A program made the translations under genes and the position numbers. Source: Pseudidiomarina planktonica (GTDB lineage Bacteria > Pseudomonadota > Gammaproteobacteria > Enterobacterales > Alteromonadaceae). Taken from it: DNA of 64,000 bases. The notes below the pieces were generated by a model, which was not told where the DNA came from, did no database searches, and worked only from the letters and a program-made list of their open reading frames with translations. The stretch spans positions 496,001 through 560,000 of the forward strand of contig NZ_FXWH01000001.1 in the NCBI RefSeq assembly GCF_900177775.1. Direction: 5' to 3'. The first letter of the stretch is position 1; the number at the start of each line of letters is the position of its first letter. Shown one piece after another: positions 46,238 through 55,354 of this stretch.

Positions 46238-47209
46238 ATGAAGTTAAGCGATATAAACACCCTCATGGCAAAGGATATGCAAGGGGTGAATACCTTAATC
46301 GGTAAAGAGCTACAATCGGACGTTGCCTTAATCAATCAGCTTGGTATGTATATAGTCAGTAGTGGTGGCAAGCGTTTGCGACCCTTGCTGGCGGTAACTG
46401 CTGCCCGCGCCGTAGGTTATCAGGGCGAAGGCCATTACACCCTGGCTACCATCATTGAATTTATTCACACCGCCACCTTGTTGCACGACGACGTGGTTGA
46501 CGCGTCCGAATTACGCCGTGGCAAAGAAACGGCCAATGCCTTATTTGGCAACGAAGCCAGTGTGCTGGTGGGTGACTTTTTATATACCCGCGCATTCCAG
46601 CTGATGGTAACGCTAGACTCCATGAAAGTGATGAAGGTGCTAGCCGACGCTACCAATATTATTTCCGAAGGCGAAGTTTTGCAGTTAATGAACTGCAACG
46701 ACCCGGAAACCACCGAAGAACGCTACAACGCCGTTATTTACAGCAAAACCGGTAAACTGTTCGAAGCTGCTACGCAGTTGGGTGCTGTGCTTGCCAACGA
46801 ATCCGCCGAATTAGAAGCTGCACTGGCGCTGTACGGCAAGCATTTAGGCACCGCCTTCCAGCTCGTTGACGACTTAATGGATTACACCGCCGACAGCGAA
46901 ATTATGGGCAAACAGGCCGGCGACGATCTGGCTGAAGGCAAGCCCACACTGCCATTGCTGTACGCCATGTGGCATGGCAACGCCGACGAACAGCAAATGA
47001 TTCGTACCGCTATTGAAGCGGGCAACGGTCGCGACAAGCTAGAGCCTATTCTTACTGCTATGCGCCGCACTGGCGCACTGGATTACACCCGCGAGCGCGC
47101 GCTCGATGAAGCCGAATTAGCCCGTCAGGCATTAGTTCCCTTACCAGAGTCAGAACATAAACAAGCACTAGTTGCGCTGGCTGGTATTGCCGTAGATCGT
47201 GTCGCCTAA
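46238..47209 (+). CDS. ispB: Octaprenyl diphosphate synthase
   Basis: Trans-prenyltransferase that makes the ubiquinone/menaquinone side chain. 323 residues. The two Asp-rich motifs are LLHDDVVDASELRRG and QLVDDLMDYTAD. In enterics ispB lies next to rplU-rpmA and is divergent from it. Here two lipoprotein genes sit between them and ispB points the same way as rplU. Chain length (C40) is inferred from the family. Confidence 0.95.
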   Translation: MKLSDINTLMAKDMQGVNTLIGKELQSDVALINQLGMYIVSSGGKRLRPLLAVTAARAVGYQGEGHYTLATIIEFIHTATLLHDDVVDASELRRGKETANALFGNEASVLVGDFLYTRAFQLMVTLDSMKVMKVLADATNIISEGEVLQLMNCNDPETTEERYNAVIYSKTGKLFEAATQLGAVLANESAELEAALALYGKHLGTAFQLVDDLMDYTADSEIMGKQAGDDLAEGKPTLPLLYAMWHGNADEQQMIRTAIEAGNGRDKLEPILTAMRRTGALDYTRERALDEAELARQALVPLPESEHKQALVALAGIAVDRVA

Positions 47210-47220
47210 TTACTCCGCAT

Positions 47221-47251
47221 AAAAAAAGGCTGAAGTTTTTGCTTCAGCCTT
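47221..47251 (-). terminator. Terminator between ispB and the lipoprotein genes
   Basis: AAGGCTGAAG (47226-47235) pairs with CTTCAGCCTT (47242-47251). The T run is on the minus strand (A residues at 47221-47227), so it best serves the lipoprotein genes, though it could also attenuate ispB transcription. Confidence 0.85.
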
Positions 47252-47295
47252 ATTCTGCCTTCCCGTTTTATTCTTAATCAAAGCTTAAACTATCG

Positions 47296-47886
47296 TTAGT
47301 TCCAATACGTGAGCGTAATAGGAACTTCACCACCTACGTAGGTGAACTCAATAGTTACTAGGCCTCTACTACCATCCATATCAACTAGCTGCTGACAGTC
47401 AACGCCTTCACCGCAATTAAATTGGTATCTGCCAAAAAAGTAATTGCCATCTTCAACACTAAACATTGAGCCGTCTAAGGGAATATCATACTCATAGATA
47501 TCACCTGATTGTGCTACTTGAGTTGTGTTTAGCGTTTCAAGCAGGGTGTAATCAGCGTCAGGACCATCCGCTATGTCGTCTTCATAAGGGTCTCTTCGAA
47601 CTCGCAACTCATAAGCTACACCGAACTCGTGTGTAAAGCCCGAGATGGAATTGGAATAAACTCGATTTTGACCTGAATCCTTCTCGTAAGCCGAAGGAGA
47701 ACAAATAGTGGATCGGTCAGACGGCTGAAGGGGACACAACTCTGGCTTGTCGCTAACGGTTAAAATGAGTATTTGTCTTTCCGGGCGGTCGTCACCTCCG
47801 GTGATGTCACCACAACCCACCAACAGACTTGAGAAAAAAGCGGCACCCAGTAGCGCACAGCGGCGAAAGTTAATTGATATTTCCAT
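47296..47886 (-). CDS. Lipoprotein with DUF4377-like domain, paralogue A
   Basis: 196 residues with a lipoprotein signal (SSLLVGCG). The middle region, ISGFTHEFGVAYELRVRRDP followed by YTLLETLNTTQV, resembles the DUF4377 pattern of a GF..E.G..Y..RV block then a conserved LV/LLE strand. A Cys pair (CGEGVDCQQL) lies near the C-terminus. The gene downstream of it in the genome is ispB, convergent; the upstream paralogue B is on the same strand 52 bases away. The function is unknown. Confidence 0.75.
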   Translation of the reverse strand: MEISINFRRCALLGAAFFSSLLVGCGDITGGDDRPERQILILTVSDKPELCPLQPSDRSTICSPSAYEKDSGQNRVYSNSISGFTHEFGVAYELRVRRDPYEDDIADGPDADYTLLETLNTTQVAQSGDIYEYDIPLDGSMFSVEDGNYFFGRYQFNCGEGVDCQQLVDMDGSRGLVTIEFTYVGGEVPITLTYWN

Positions 47887-47938
47887 TACTAATGCAGTCC
47901 TTGTTTCGGTTAATAATTTTAATTAGCTCTCGCAGGGT

Positions 47939-48520
47939 CTAGTTCCAGGATGTGAGTGTAATTGGCACTTCACCACCCACGTAGGTGAATTCAATGGTCG
48001 CTAGCCCCTCGCTGCCATCTATTTCAAGCAGTTGCTGGCAATCTACGCCCTCGGCGCAATTAAACTCGTAGCCCTGAATAGCGTATTGACCATCTCTGAA
48101 CTGGAACATATAGCCGTTTAAGGGAATATCGAAGGTATAAATATCACCAACTTGTGCCACCTGCGTTGTACGTATGGTTTCAATGAGCCTAAAATCGTAT
48201 ATAGGGCCATCAGCGGCCTGATCTTCAATGGGGTATGCTTGAACGCGTAGCACCGAAGCAACGCCGAATTCATGGCTAAACCCTTCAACCATAGCGGCGT
48301 AGCCCTCTAAGTTACCGGTTTCAATGTTATAAAGTGGCGGCTCACAAAAAAAGGCGATATCAGGTATATCGAGACCATGGTCACACACTTCGGGGCTGTC
48401 ACTAACATTAACGATAATAATTCTGTTGCCCGAACCATCACCCCCACAGCCCACCAATAAGGTGGTTATGAAGGCCATGCTGAGCAATGTAGAACGACGG
48501 AAAATAGAGGCGATGTCCAT
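47939..48520 (-). CDS. Lipoprotein with DUF4377-like domain, paralogue B
   Basis: 193 residues with lipobox TLLVGCG. It has the same layout as paralogue A and shares a nearly identical C-terminus (both contain EFTYVGGEVPITLT and end in WN), while the N-terminal third differs. It is evidently a tandem duplicate. The conserved region reads VEGFSHEFGVASVLRVQAYP then FRLIETIRTTQV. The 270 bases between it and rplU hold the rplU promoter and no other gene that I can see. Confidence 0.75.
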   Translation of the reverse strand: MDIASIFRRSTLLSMAFITTLLVGCGGDGSGNRIIIVNVSDSPEVCDHGLDIPDIAFFCEPPLYNIETGNLEGYAAMVEGFSHEFGVASVLRVQAYPIEDQAADGPIYDFRLIETIRTTQVAQVGDIYTFDIPLNGYMFQFRDGQYAIQGYEFNCAEGVDCQQLLEIDGSEGLATIEFTYVGGEVPITLTSWN

Positions 48521-48710
48521 ATCAGTAAACTCCCTAAAGAAAACTATTGGTAAGATTTAATTGTTAATTTAATGTATTTGGATGCCTTATACAATATTTA
48601 CAAAGTAAAGAATGATGTTTTCTTGCGGTTTTCCCGTGGGTTTCTACCCACTAATAGCAGTGCCGGCGTAACAAGTCATTTAGCCATACAGTTAAGCGTG
48701 CTTTAAGAGC

Positions 48711-48739
48711 TTGTAATCCGATAAAACTTACCGTAAAAT
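48711..48739 (+). promoter_or_regulatory. Promoter for rplU-rpmA
   Basis: TTGTAA (48711-48716) and TAAAAT (48734-48739) are separated by 17 bases, about 50 bases before the rplU start. A GC-rich discriminator (CCGCGCC) follows the -10, as expected for a stringently controlled ribosomal promoter. Confidence 0.7.
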
Positions 48740-48790
48740 CCGCGCCCTGAATTAAATTTCAAAGCACCCTTATGGGTATCGGAGATAAAC

Positions 48791-49102
48791 ATGTACGCAG
48801 TATTCCAAAGTGGCGGTAAGCAGCACCGTGTGTCTGAAGGCCAAATCGTCCGCCTGGAAAAGCTGGAAGCAGCCACTGGTGATGTGGTTGAGTTCGACCA
48901 GGTATTAATGGTATCGAACGGCGACGACGTTAAAATCGGCGCGCCTCTAGTTTCAGGTGGTCTTGTAAAAGCTGAAATCGTGAACCACGGTCGTGGCGAT
49001 AAAGTCAAAATCGTGAAGTTCCGTCGTCGTAAGCACTCACGTCGTCAACAAGGTCATCGTCAGTGGTTCACTGAAGTGAAAATCACTGCAATTAACGCTT
49101 AA
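48791..49102 (+). CDS. rplU: 50S ribosomal protein L21
   Basis: 103-residue large-subunit protein that binds 23S rRNA domain I. It begins [18 protein letters not shown], typical of the family, and ends in the basic region [23 protein letters not shown] precedes the ATG. First gene of rplU-rpmA. Confidence 0.99.
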   Translation: MYAVFQSGGKQHRVSEGQIVRLEKLEAATGDVVEFDQVLMVSNGDDVKIGAPLVSGGLVKAEIVNHGRGDKVKIVKFRRRKHSRRQQGHRQWFTEVKITAINA

Positions 49103-49118
49103 TAAGGAGTAACGACTC

Positions 49119-49376
49119 ATGGCACACAAAAAAGCTGGTGGTTCAACCCGTAACGGTCGTGACTCAGAGAGTAAACGCCTGGGTGTTAAACGCTTTGGCG
49201 GCGAGTCCGTTTTAGCTGGTAGCATTATCGTTCGTCAACGTGGTACTCGTTTCCACGCTGGTGATAACGTTGGTGTTGGCCGCGACCACACTTTATTCGC
49301 ATTATCAGACGGTAAAGTGTCTTTTGCAGAAAAAGGCCCACAAAACCGTAAGTTCGTTAGCATCGTTACTGATTAA
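49119..49376 (+). CDS. rpmA: 50S ribosomal protein L27
   Basis: 85-residue protein whose N-terminus [18 protein letters not shown] reaches towards the peptidyl-transferase centre. The N-terminus begins directly with AHKKAGG, so there is no cleavable extension of the Firmicutes type. AAGGAG precedes the ATG. It follows rplU and ends at an intrinsic terminator. Confidence 0.99.
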   Translation: MAHKKAGGSTRNGRDSESKRLGVKRFGGESVLAGSIIVRQRGTRFHAGDNVGVGRDHTLFALSDGKVSFAEKGPQNRKFVSIVTD

Positions 49377-49441
49377 TTAGTACCTACGAAGTTTTACTTC
49401 GGGTAGTAATTTAAGTAAACCGGCTAACTAACGGTCTTTGC

Positions 49442-49471
49442 AAAACCCCGTCCCTTTTGGCGGGGTTTTTT
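49442..49471 (+). terminator. Intrinsic terminator after rpmA
   Basis: AAAACCCCG (49442-49450) pairs with CGGGGTTTT (49461-49469), with T continuing to 49471. It separates rpmA from obgE. Confidence 0.93.
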
Positions 49472-49522
49472 AATGGTTCCTAGAAGCTGCTATTATATAT
49501 AGCTCAATCAGGCAGTGAGTAA

Positions 49523-50701
<1,179 letters not shown>

Positions 50702-50794
50702 GTTCGTAACCGCGAATAATTAGTAGTGAATGAATGCCTGAGTGCTGTTCTCAGGCATTATTGCCCAACCACCCCGACCAGAGCTTTAACTGTT

Positions 50795-51295
50795 ATGAAA
50801 ATTGCTTTAGTCGCTGCTATGGCAGCCAATCGAGTTATTGGTAAAAACATGCAAATGCCATGGCATTTGCCGGCCGAGTTACAATACTTCAAAAAAATTA
50901 CGCTGGGTAAGCCAATAGTTATGGGGCGGGCAACTTTTGAAGCTATTGGTCGGCCGTTGCCTGGACGCACCAACATTATTCTGACGCGGCAAGAAGTTGC
51001 CGCTTCAGCCCAGCAACCAAGCGTGGTGTGGGTACATAGTGCCGATCAGGCGATAGCCGCTGCAGGTGATGCCAGTGAGCTAATGGTCATTGGGGGAGGA
51101 AAAATTTATGAACTATTTTTACCCCTTGCTGATCGTTTATACCTGACCAAAATCGATCTTGATGTTGCAGGCGATACTTATTTTCCAAACTACACGACAG
51201 CAGGGCACTGGAACAAGGTTAGCGAGCAACGGCATGAGCCCGATACTAATAACCCACAGGCATTTACTACTCTGACTTACGATAGGGTTCGTTAA
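50795..51295 (+). CDS. folA: Dihydrofolate reductase
   Basis: NADPH-dependent reduction of dihydrofolate. 166 residues from the ATG at 50795; longer upstream frames lack homology. It begins MKIALVAAMAANRVIGKN. The substrate Glu/Asp position is in WHLPAELQYFKK, and the cofactor region VMGRATFEAIGRPLPGR and VIGGGKIYELFLP are present. A second folate enzyme gene, folE2, occurs at 61432-62409 but is not linked. Confidence 0.97.
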   Translation: MKIALVAAMAANRVIGKNMQMPWHLPAELQYFKKITLGKPIVMGRATFEAIGRPLPGRTNIILTRQEVAASAQQPSVVWVHSADQAIAAAGDASELMVIGGGKIYELFLPLADRLYLTKIDLDVAGDTYFPNYTTAGHWNKVSEQRHEPDTNNPQAFTTLTYDRVR

Positions 51296-51412
51296 TCTAA
51301 TGTTAATACAATCAATAATTTAGGTCTTTACTGTCGATTGATTCGTAAGGAAAGCCATAGTATTATATTGATGATTTTTTAAACAAGTTTGTGTTTTAAT
51401 AGGAGTCTAGTC

Positions 51413-51787
51413 ATGAAAACAGCTTTAATCAGTACAGTAGCTATCGCTCTGGCATTGGGCGGCGTTGCACTGAGCAAGCCTGCACAGGCCAATGAGCTGG
51501 CGTTGAGCATGTGTACTTACGTGCAAGGCGATGACACTATTCGCATGCGTAAGAAACTGCGTGATAGCCGCGTACGTATCCGTGATATCTACGGTTCTAT
51601 TCAATGCAATGGTCAAAGCTTGCTACAGTTTGCTATGAGCAACGGTTCTAACGACATTGGTGAGTTTGTTGTGCGTAGTCTGGCACCACAAGATTTAACC
51701 GCTAGCGGTGATTACGAGTGGGCGCAAAGCAATGGCCACGCTGGTTCTCCAATTGCAGCAGCCATTAAAGAACGTGCTGGTCTGTAA
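51413..51787 (+). CDS. Small secreted protein, DUF3718-like
   Basis: 124 residues from the ATG at 51413, which has AGGAG upstream. The signal peptide ends near KPAQA-NE. The mature part has two Cys (MCTYVQGDD and IQCNGQSLLQF) that could form a disulfide, and a basic stretch of alternating Arg, Val and Ile (KKLRDSRVRIRDI). The pattern matches small DUF3718 proteins known from Shewanella and relatives. Function unknown. It is flanked by an inverted repeat (AATCAAT/ATTGATT, 51314-51341 region) upstream and an intrinsic terminator downstream. Confidence 0.7.
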   Translation: MKTALISTVAIALALGGVALSKPAQANELALSMCTYVQGDDTIRMRKKLRDSRVRIRDIYGSIQCNGQSLLQFAMSNGSNDIGEFVVRSLAPQDLTASGDYEWAQSNGHAGSPIAAAIKERAGL

Positions 51788-51843
51788 TTAGCCGGAGCAA
51801 ACTTGTAACTGGGACTAGTGACTAGGCAACAAGTAATACAAGA

Positions 51844-51866
51844 GGGCGCAGTTTGCGCCCTTTTTT
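51844..51866 (+). terminator. Intrinsic terminator after the DUF3718-like gene
   Basis: GGGCGCA (51844-51850) pairs with TGCGCCC (51854-51860), then six T. Confidence 0.93.
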
Positions 51867-51986
51867 GTGCCCGCTATTAAATAACTTTGTAATCTCTGTT
51901 AACAAATTTTAAACGAATAACTCTTGTCAGTAGTAAGGTCAATCGGCCACACTATGCAGGTTACTCACTGAAGGATGAAATTCGTT

Positions 51987-53447
51987 ATGCACGTACGCGT
52001 GATATTTGCTCTGCTAGGCTTGCTTGCATATAGCAACCACGCTCTGGCACAGGTTCCGGTTGAGGCAAAGAACGCCACCAACAACGACTGTTATATTGAT
52101 GGTATTTCTGAGCGTATTCGCTGCGGTAATATTCAGGTTCCTGAAAATTACGAACAGCCGAACGGACGTCAAATTTCAATTCACTACGCGGTACTGCCTG
52201 CTGTGCAGGAAGGTTCTCGTGAAGATCCGCTACTAATTTTGGCGGGCGGGCCAGGGCAGGCTGCCACCGAACTGGCACCTATGATGAACCGTATGTTCAC
52301 CCAGGTACGCCAACAGCGTGATATTTTGTTAATTGACCAGCGTGGTACCGGGCAATCGAATCCGCTGTCTTGTGATATTGAGCGCGCCGACGAATTAGTT
52401 CGTGCCGACAACGAGCAAGCACTGGATGAAATGGCTGCCGAATGCTTAGCGCAATATCCAGACTCCGACCTTACCCAATATCATACTGTGAATGCAGTTC
52501 GTGATTTCGAAACCGTGCGACAACAACTGGGGTATCCCAGCGTCAATCTGTATGGCGGCTCCTACGGTACTCGTGCCGGGTTAGTGTATTTGCGTGAAGC
52601 CCCTGACGCCGTGCGTAGTGCTGTATTGGATGCCGTTGCCCCAACGCAAGTTGTTATCGGGCCCTTTGGCTTACACGGTGCGCAGTCGTTTGCCCAGTTA
52701 TTGGAACATTGTGAGCAAGACACGAGTTGCCGCCAGGAGTTTCCAAACCTGGACGAGAGCTATCGAAACTTAATGCAGAAACTGGATAGCGATCCGGCCG
52801 CACTAGTAGTGAACGATCCGCTCACTAATGAGCCGCTCGACTTGCTGGTTACCAGTGGTCGCTTGTCGTCAGTGCTGCGCGTTGCTTTATATCATCCCAG
52901 CACGCGTCGGTTGGTGCCATACACTATTCGTGAAACTGCTGCGCAAAACTATGAGCCCTTGGTTGGCCTAATGGGCACCATGATGTCCCAGTCACCCCTG
53001 TATTTGGGGTTAACGCTGTCGGTTTTATGTAGCGAAGATCTTCCGCGCGCCACTCCGGCGCTGCTGGCCGACGACGCCAACAACACCTTCATTGGCGGGC
53101 GTACTGCCGAAGCCTTTATTGATATGTGTAAACCCTGGCCTAGCTTCACGCCTGACCCAAGCTGGTCGGAGCCAGTGCAAAGCGACAAGCCGGTGCTGTT
53201 ATTGTCCGGCCAGCTTGACCCTGTTACACCAGTAGCCTGGGGTGAATTGGCGGCGAGTACTTTAACCAATAGTCGGCATTTAGTTGCACCTTTTGGTGCG
53301 CATACGATAGCCTCCCATACCTGCGCGAATCGTTTAATTGCGAACTTTATTGAAAGCCTGGATGCCGAGCAGTTAGATGCGTCGTGCTTGCAGCAACAAC
53401 AGCGCGCAACACCTTTTGTCCGAAGCAGCAACGGCGCGGGAATGTAA
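51987..53447 (+). CDS. Secreted alpha/beta hydrolase, S33 peptidase family
   Basis: About 486 residues from the ATG at 51987, which is spaced properly from AAGGA; an ATG at 51975 overlaps that site. A signal peptide ends near NHALA-Q. The nucleophile elbow is GGSYGTR, the oxyanion region is LAGGPGQ, and the C-terminal TAP-like domain supplies Asp in LSGQLDPVTP and His in FGAHTI. Related S33 enzymes are tripeptidyl or prolyl aminopeptidases. It is 4 bases upstream of the ABC ATPase gene, so the three genes form an operon. Confidence 0.9.
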   Translation: MHVRVIFALLGLLAYSNHALAQVPVEAKNATNNDCYIDGISERIRCGNIQVPENYEQPNGRQISIHYAVLPAVQEGSREDPLLILAGGPGQAATELAPMMNRMFTQVRQQRDILLIDQRGTGQSNPLSCDIERADELVRADNEQALDEMAAECLAQYPDSDLTQYHTVNAVRDFETVRQQLGYPSVNLYGGSYGTRAGLVYLREAPDAVRSAVLDAVAPTQVVIGPFGLHGAQSFAQLLEHCEQDTSCRQEFPNLDESYRNLMQKLDSDPAALVVNDPLTNEPLDLLVTSGRLSSVLRVALYHPSTRRLVPYTIRETAAQNYEPLVGLMGTMMSQSPLYLGLTLSVLCSEDLPRATPALLADDANNTFIGGRTAEAFIDMCKPWPSFTPDPSWSEPVQSDKPVLLLSGQLDPVTPVAWGELAASTLTNSRHLVAPFGAHTIASHTCANRLIANFIESLDAEQLDASCLQQQQRATPFVRSSNGAGM

Positions 53448-53451
53448 AATT

Positions 53452-54186
53452 ATGATTTCAGTCCAGAATTTAACCAAATCATTTGGCGACGTCAGAGCAC
53501 TTGACGGCCTGACGTTCCACGCGCCCGATGGCCAGATAACCGGTCTGCTGGGTCCCAATGGCGCTGGTAAAACTACCTGCTTGCGCACCATTTACGGCCT
53601 GCAAAAAGCCGACTCCGGGCAAGCGCTGATTGATACCGTTGATGCCTTGCTTGATCCGCTGGCGGCGCGGCGACTAATTGGTATTTTCCCTGACAAGTTT
53701 GGTCTTTATGAACGTTTGACCGCGCAGGAGCAAATTGCCTTTTTTGCCGAGCTACATGGCTTGAAGGGGGCCGAGCGCAACCAGGCGGTTACTGCCGTTA
53801 TTGAGCGGTTAGGCATGACGGAGCTGGCGCACCGTCGCAGTGCGGGCTTTTCGCAAGGCCAACGCATGAAAGTTGCACTGGCGCAGGCCATTGTTCATCA
53901 GCCCAAGCATTTGATTCTGGACGAACCCAGCCGTGGCTTAGATGTTATGAGCACCCGCATTCTGCGCGACTTACTGCGTGAACTGCGGGCGCAGGGCACC
54001 TGTATTTTGTTTTCTTCGCACGTAATGCAAGAAGTTGCAGCGTTGTGTGACCGCGTGGTGGTGGTAGCTCAGGGTAAGGTAGCGGCCGAAGGCTCGCCTG
54101 ACGAACTCTGCGCCATGACCGGCGAGTCGGCGCTCGAAGAAGCTTTCGTAAAAATAATCGGAACTGACGAGGGAATTGCGGCATGA
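53452..54186 (+). CDS. natA: ABC transporter ATP-binding protein, NatA-like
   Basis: 244 residues from the ATG at 53452. Walker A GPNGAGKTTCLR, signature SAGFSQGQRMKVALAQA (an SxGQ variant), Walker B HLILDEPSRGLD and the switch His in FSSHVMQEV are present. The sequence resembles the ATPase of the ABC-2 type Na+ exporter NatAB. It overlaps the permease gene by ATGA. The symbol reflects family resemblance; the substrate is not proven. Confidence 0.85.
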   Translation: MISVQNLTKSFGDVRALDGLTFHAPDGQITGLLGPNGAGKTTCLRTIYGLQKADSGQALIDTVDALLDPLAARRLIGIFPDKFGLYERLTAQEQIAFFAELHGLKGAERNQAVTAVIERLGMTELAHRRSAGFSQGQRMKVALAQAIVHQPKHLILDEPSRGLDVMSTRILRDLLRELRAQGTCILFSSHVMQEVAALCDRVVVVAQGKVAAEGSPDELCAMTGESALEEAFVKIIGTDEGIAA

Positions 54187-55331
54187 GTTCAGCAATAGTA
54201 ACCGTCTGGCGCAAAGAACTGCGCGATGCTGTGCGTGACAGACGCTCAGTGCTTGCCGCTATGTCCTACGCATTTTTTGGTCCGGTGCTTATGGCCGTAG
54301 CATTCTTTTTCTTAGTGTCGCAAATGACCGACGACAGCGATGTTAAAATTGATATGCAGGGCACTGAGCATGCGGCGGCCTTAGTTGAGTTTTTGGCTGC
54401 AGCCGGAATAGAGCAGCGCGAGGAACCCTGGCCCACCGGACGCCAGCCCATTGCGCTGGAATTTCCGGCCGACTGGGATGCCGCCATTGCTGCCGGTGAA
54501 CCGGCCCGGGTTGTGTTTAATGCTGACTTTTCGAATCAGCAACAGCGCGCTGAAATTAGTCGCGTAACTCAGGCTCTGCAGAATTACAGTCAGCAAATAG
54601 CGCAGGTGCGGTTGCTGGCGCGCGGACTGCATCCACAGCTGATGCAACCTATTGACGTGGTACGGCAGGATTCTGCTACCAAAGGCTCGCGCGCGGCATT
54701 ACTGTTAGGTAGCGTGTTGGTGTTCATTTTGTTGTCGGTATTTTGGTCGGGCATGAACGTGGCTATTGATATTAGTGCGGGCGAGCGTGAACGTAATTCA
54801 CTGGAGTTTTTGCTGTCACAACCCTTATCAAGTGCTGAGTTGGTCGCAGGTAAAACCCTGACTGCGGCAAGCTTTGCTATGTTCGGCGCCGTGCTAAGTT
54901 TGGTGATTATTCCCTTTGTGTTCACTTATGTACCGCTGGAACGCATTGGTATTAGCGTCGATTTGGCCTGGCAAACGCTGGCATTAATGGCGGTTATGTT
55001 AGTACCACTGGCGTTATTTGCCACCGCATTGCAGTTGTTCGTGTCGTTTCGGGCGAAAAGCTTCAAAGAAGCACAAACCTATATTTCGTTTCTGCTGATG
55101 GTGCCCATGCTGGCATCCTTCGGTATTGAGTTTGCGCGCATTAAACATCAGGCACTGTATTATTTACCGCTTACCGGGCAGCATCAGGCGTTCCTGGATT
55201 TAATTAAGGGCGAACCACTGAACGTATTTGCGGCGGTGGCAAGTGCGGTTATTACACTGTTATGCAGTGGCCTGCTAATGCTTGGTATTGCGCGTATGTT
55301 GCGCAGTGAAAAGGTTGTATTCGGGCTGTAG
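54183..55331 (+). CDS. natB: ABC-2 type permease, NatB-like
   Basis: 382 residues. One membrane segment at the N-terminus is followed by a large extracytoplasmic domain (about 50-165) and then five C-terminal membrane segments, the NatB/ABC-2 layout. SAGERERNSLEFLLSQP is the conserved cytoplasmic motif after the second segment. Its stop codon lies in the left arm of a hairpin shared with the convergent oxidoreductase gene. Cargo could be Na+, but small peptides are also possible given the upstream peptidase. Confidence 0.82.
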   Translation: MSSAIVTVWRKELRDAVRDRRSVLAAMSYAFFGPVLMAVAFFFLVSQMTDDSDVKIDMQGTEHAAALVEFLAAAGIEQREEPWPTGRQPIALEFPADWDAAIAAGEPARVVFNADFSNQQQRAEISRVTQALQNYSQQIAQVRLLARGLHPQLMQPIDVVRQDSATKGSRAALLLGSVLVFILLSVFWSGMNVAIDISAGERERNSLEFLLSQPLSSAELVAGKTLTAASFAMFGAVLSLVIIPFVFTYVPLERIGISVDLAWQTLALMAVMLVPLALFATALQLFVSFRAKSFKEAQTYISFLLMVPMLASFGIEFARIKHQALYYLPLTGQHQAFLDLIKGEPLNVFAAVASAVITLLCSGLLMLGIARMLRSEKVVFGL

Positions 55332-55350
55332 TTAAGCACAACTACAGCCT
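55323..55350. terminator. Hairpin containing the natB stop codon
   Basis: GGCTGTAGTT (55324-55333) pairs perfectly with AACTACAGCC (55340-55349), plus a G-T wobble outside. The natB TAG (55329-55331) is in the left arm. It lies between convergent genes and has few T residues after it. Confidence 0.7.
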
Positions 55351-55354
55351 TAGT

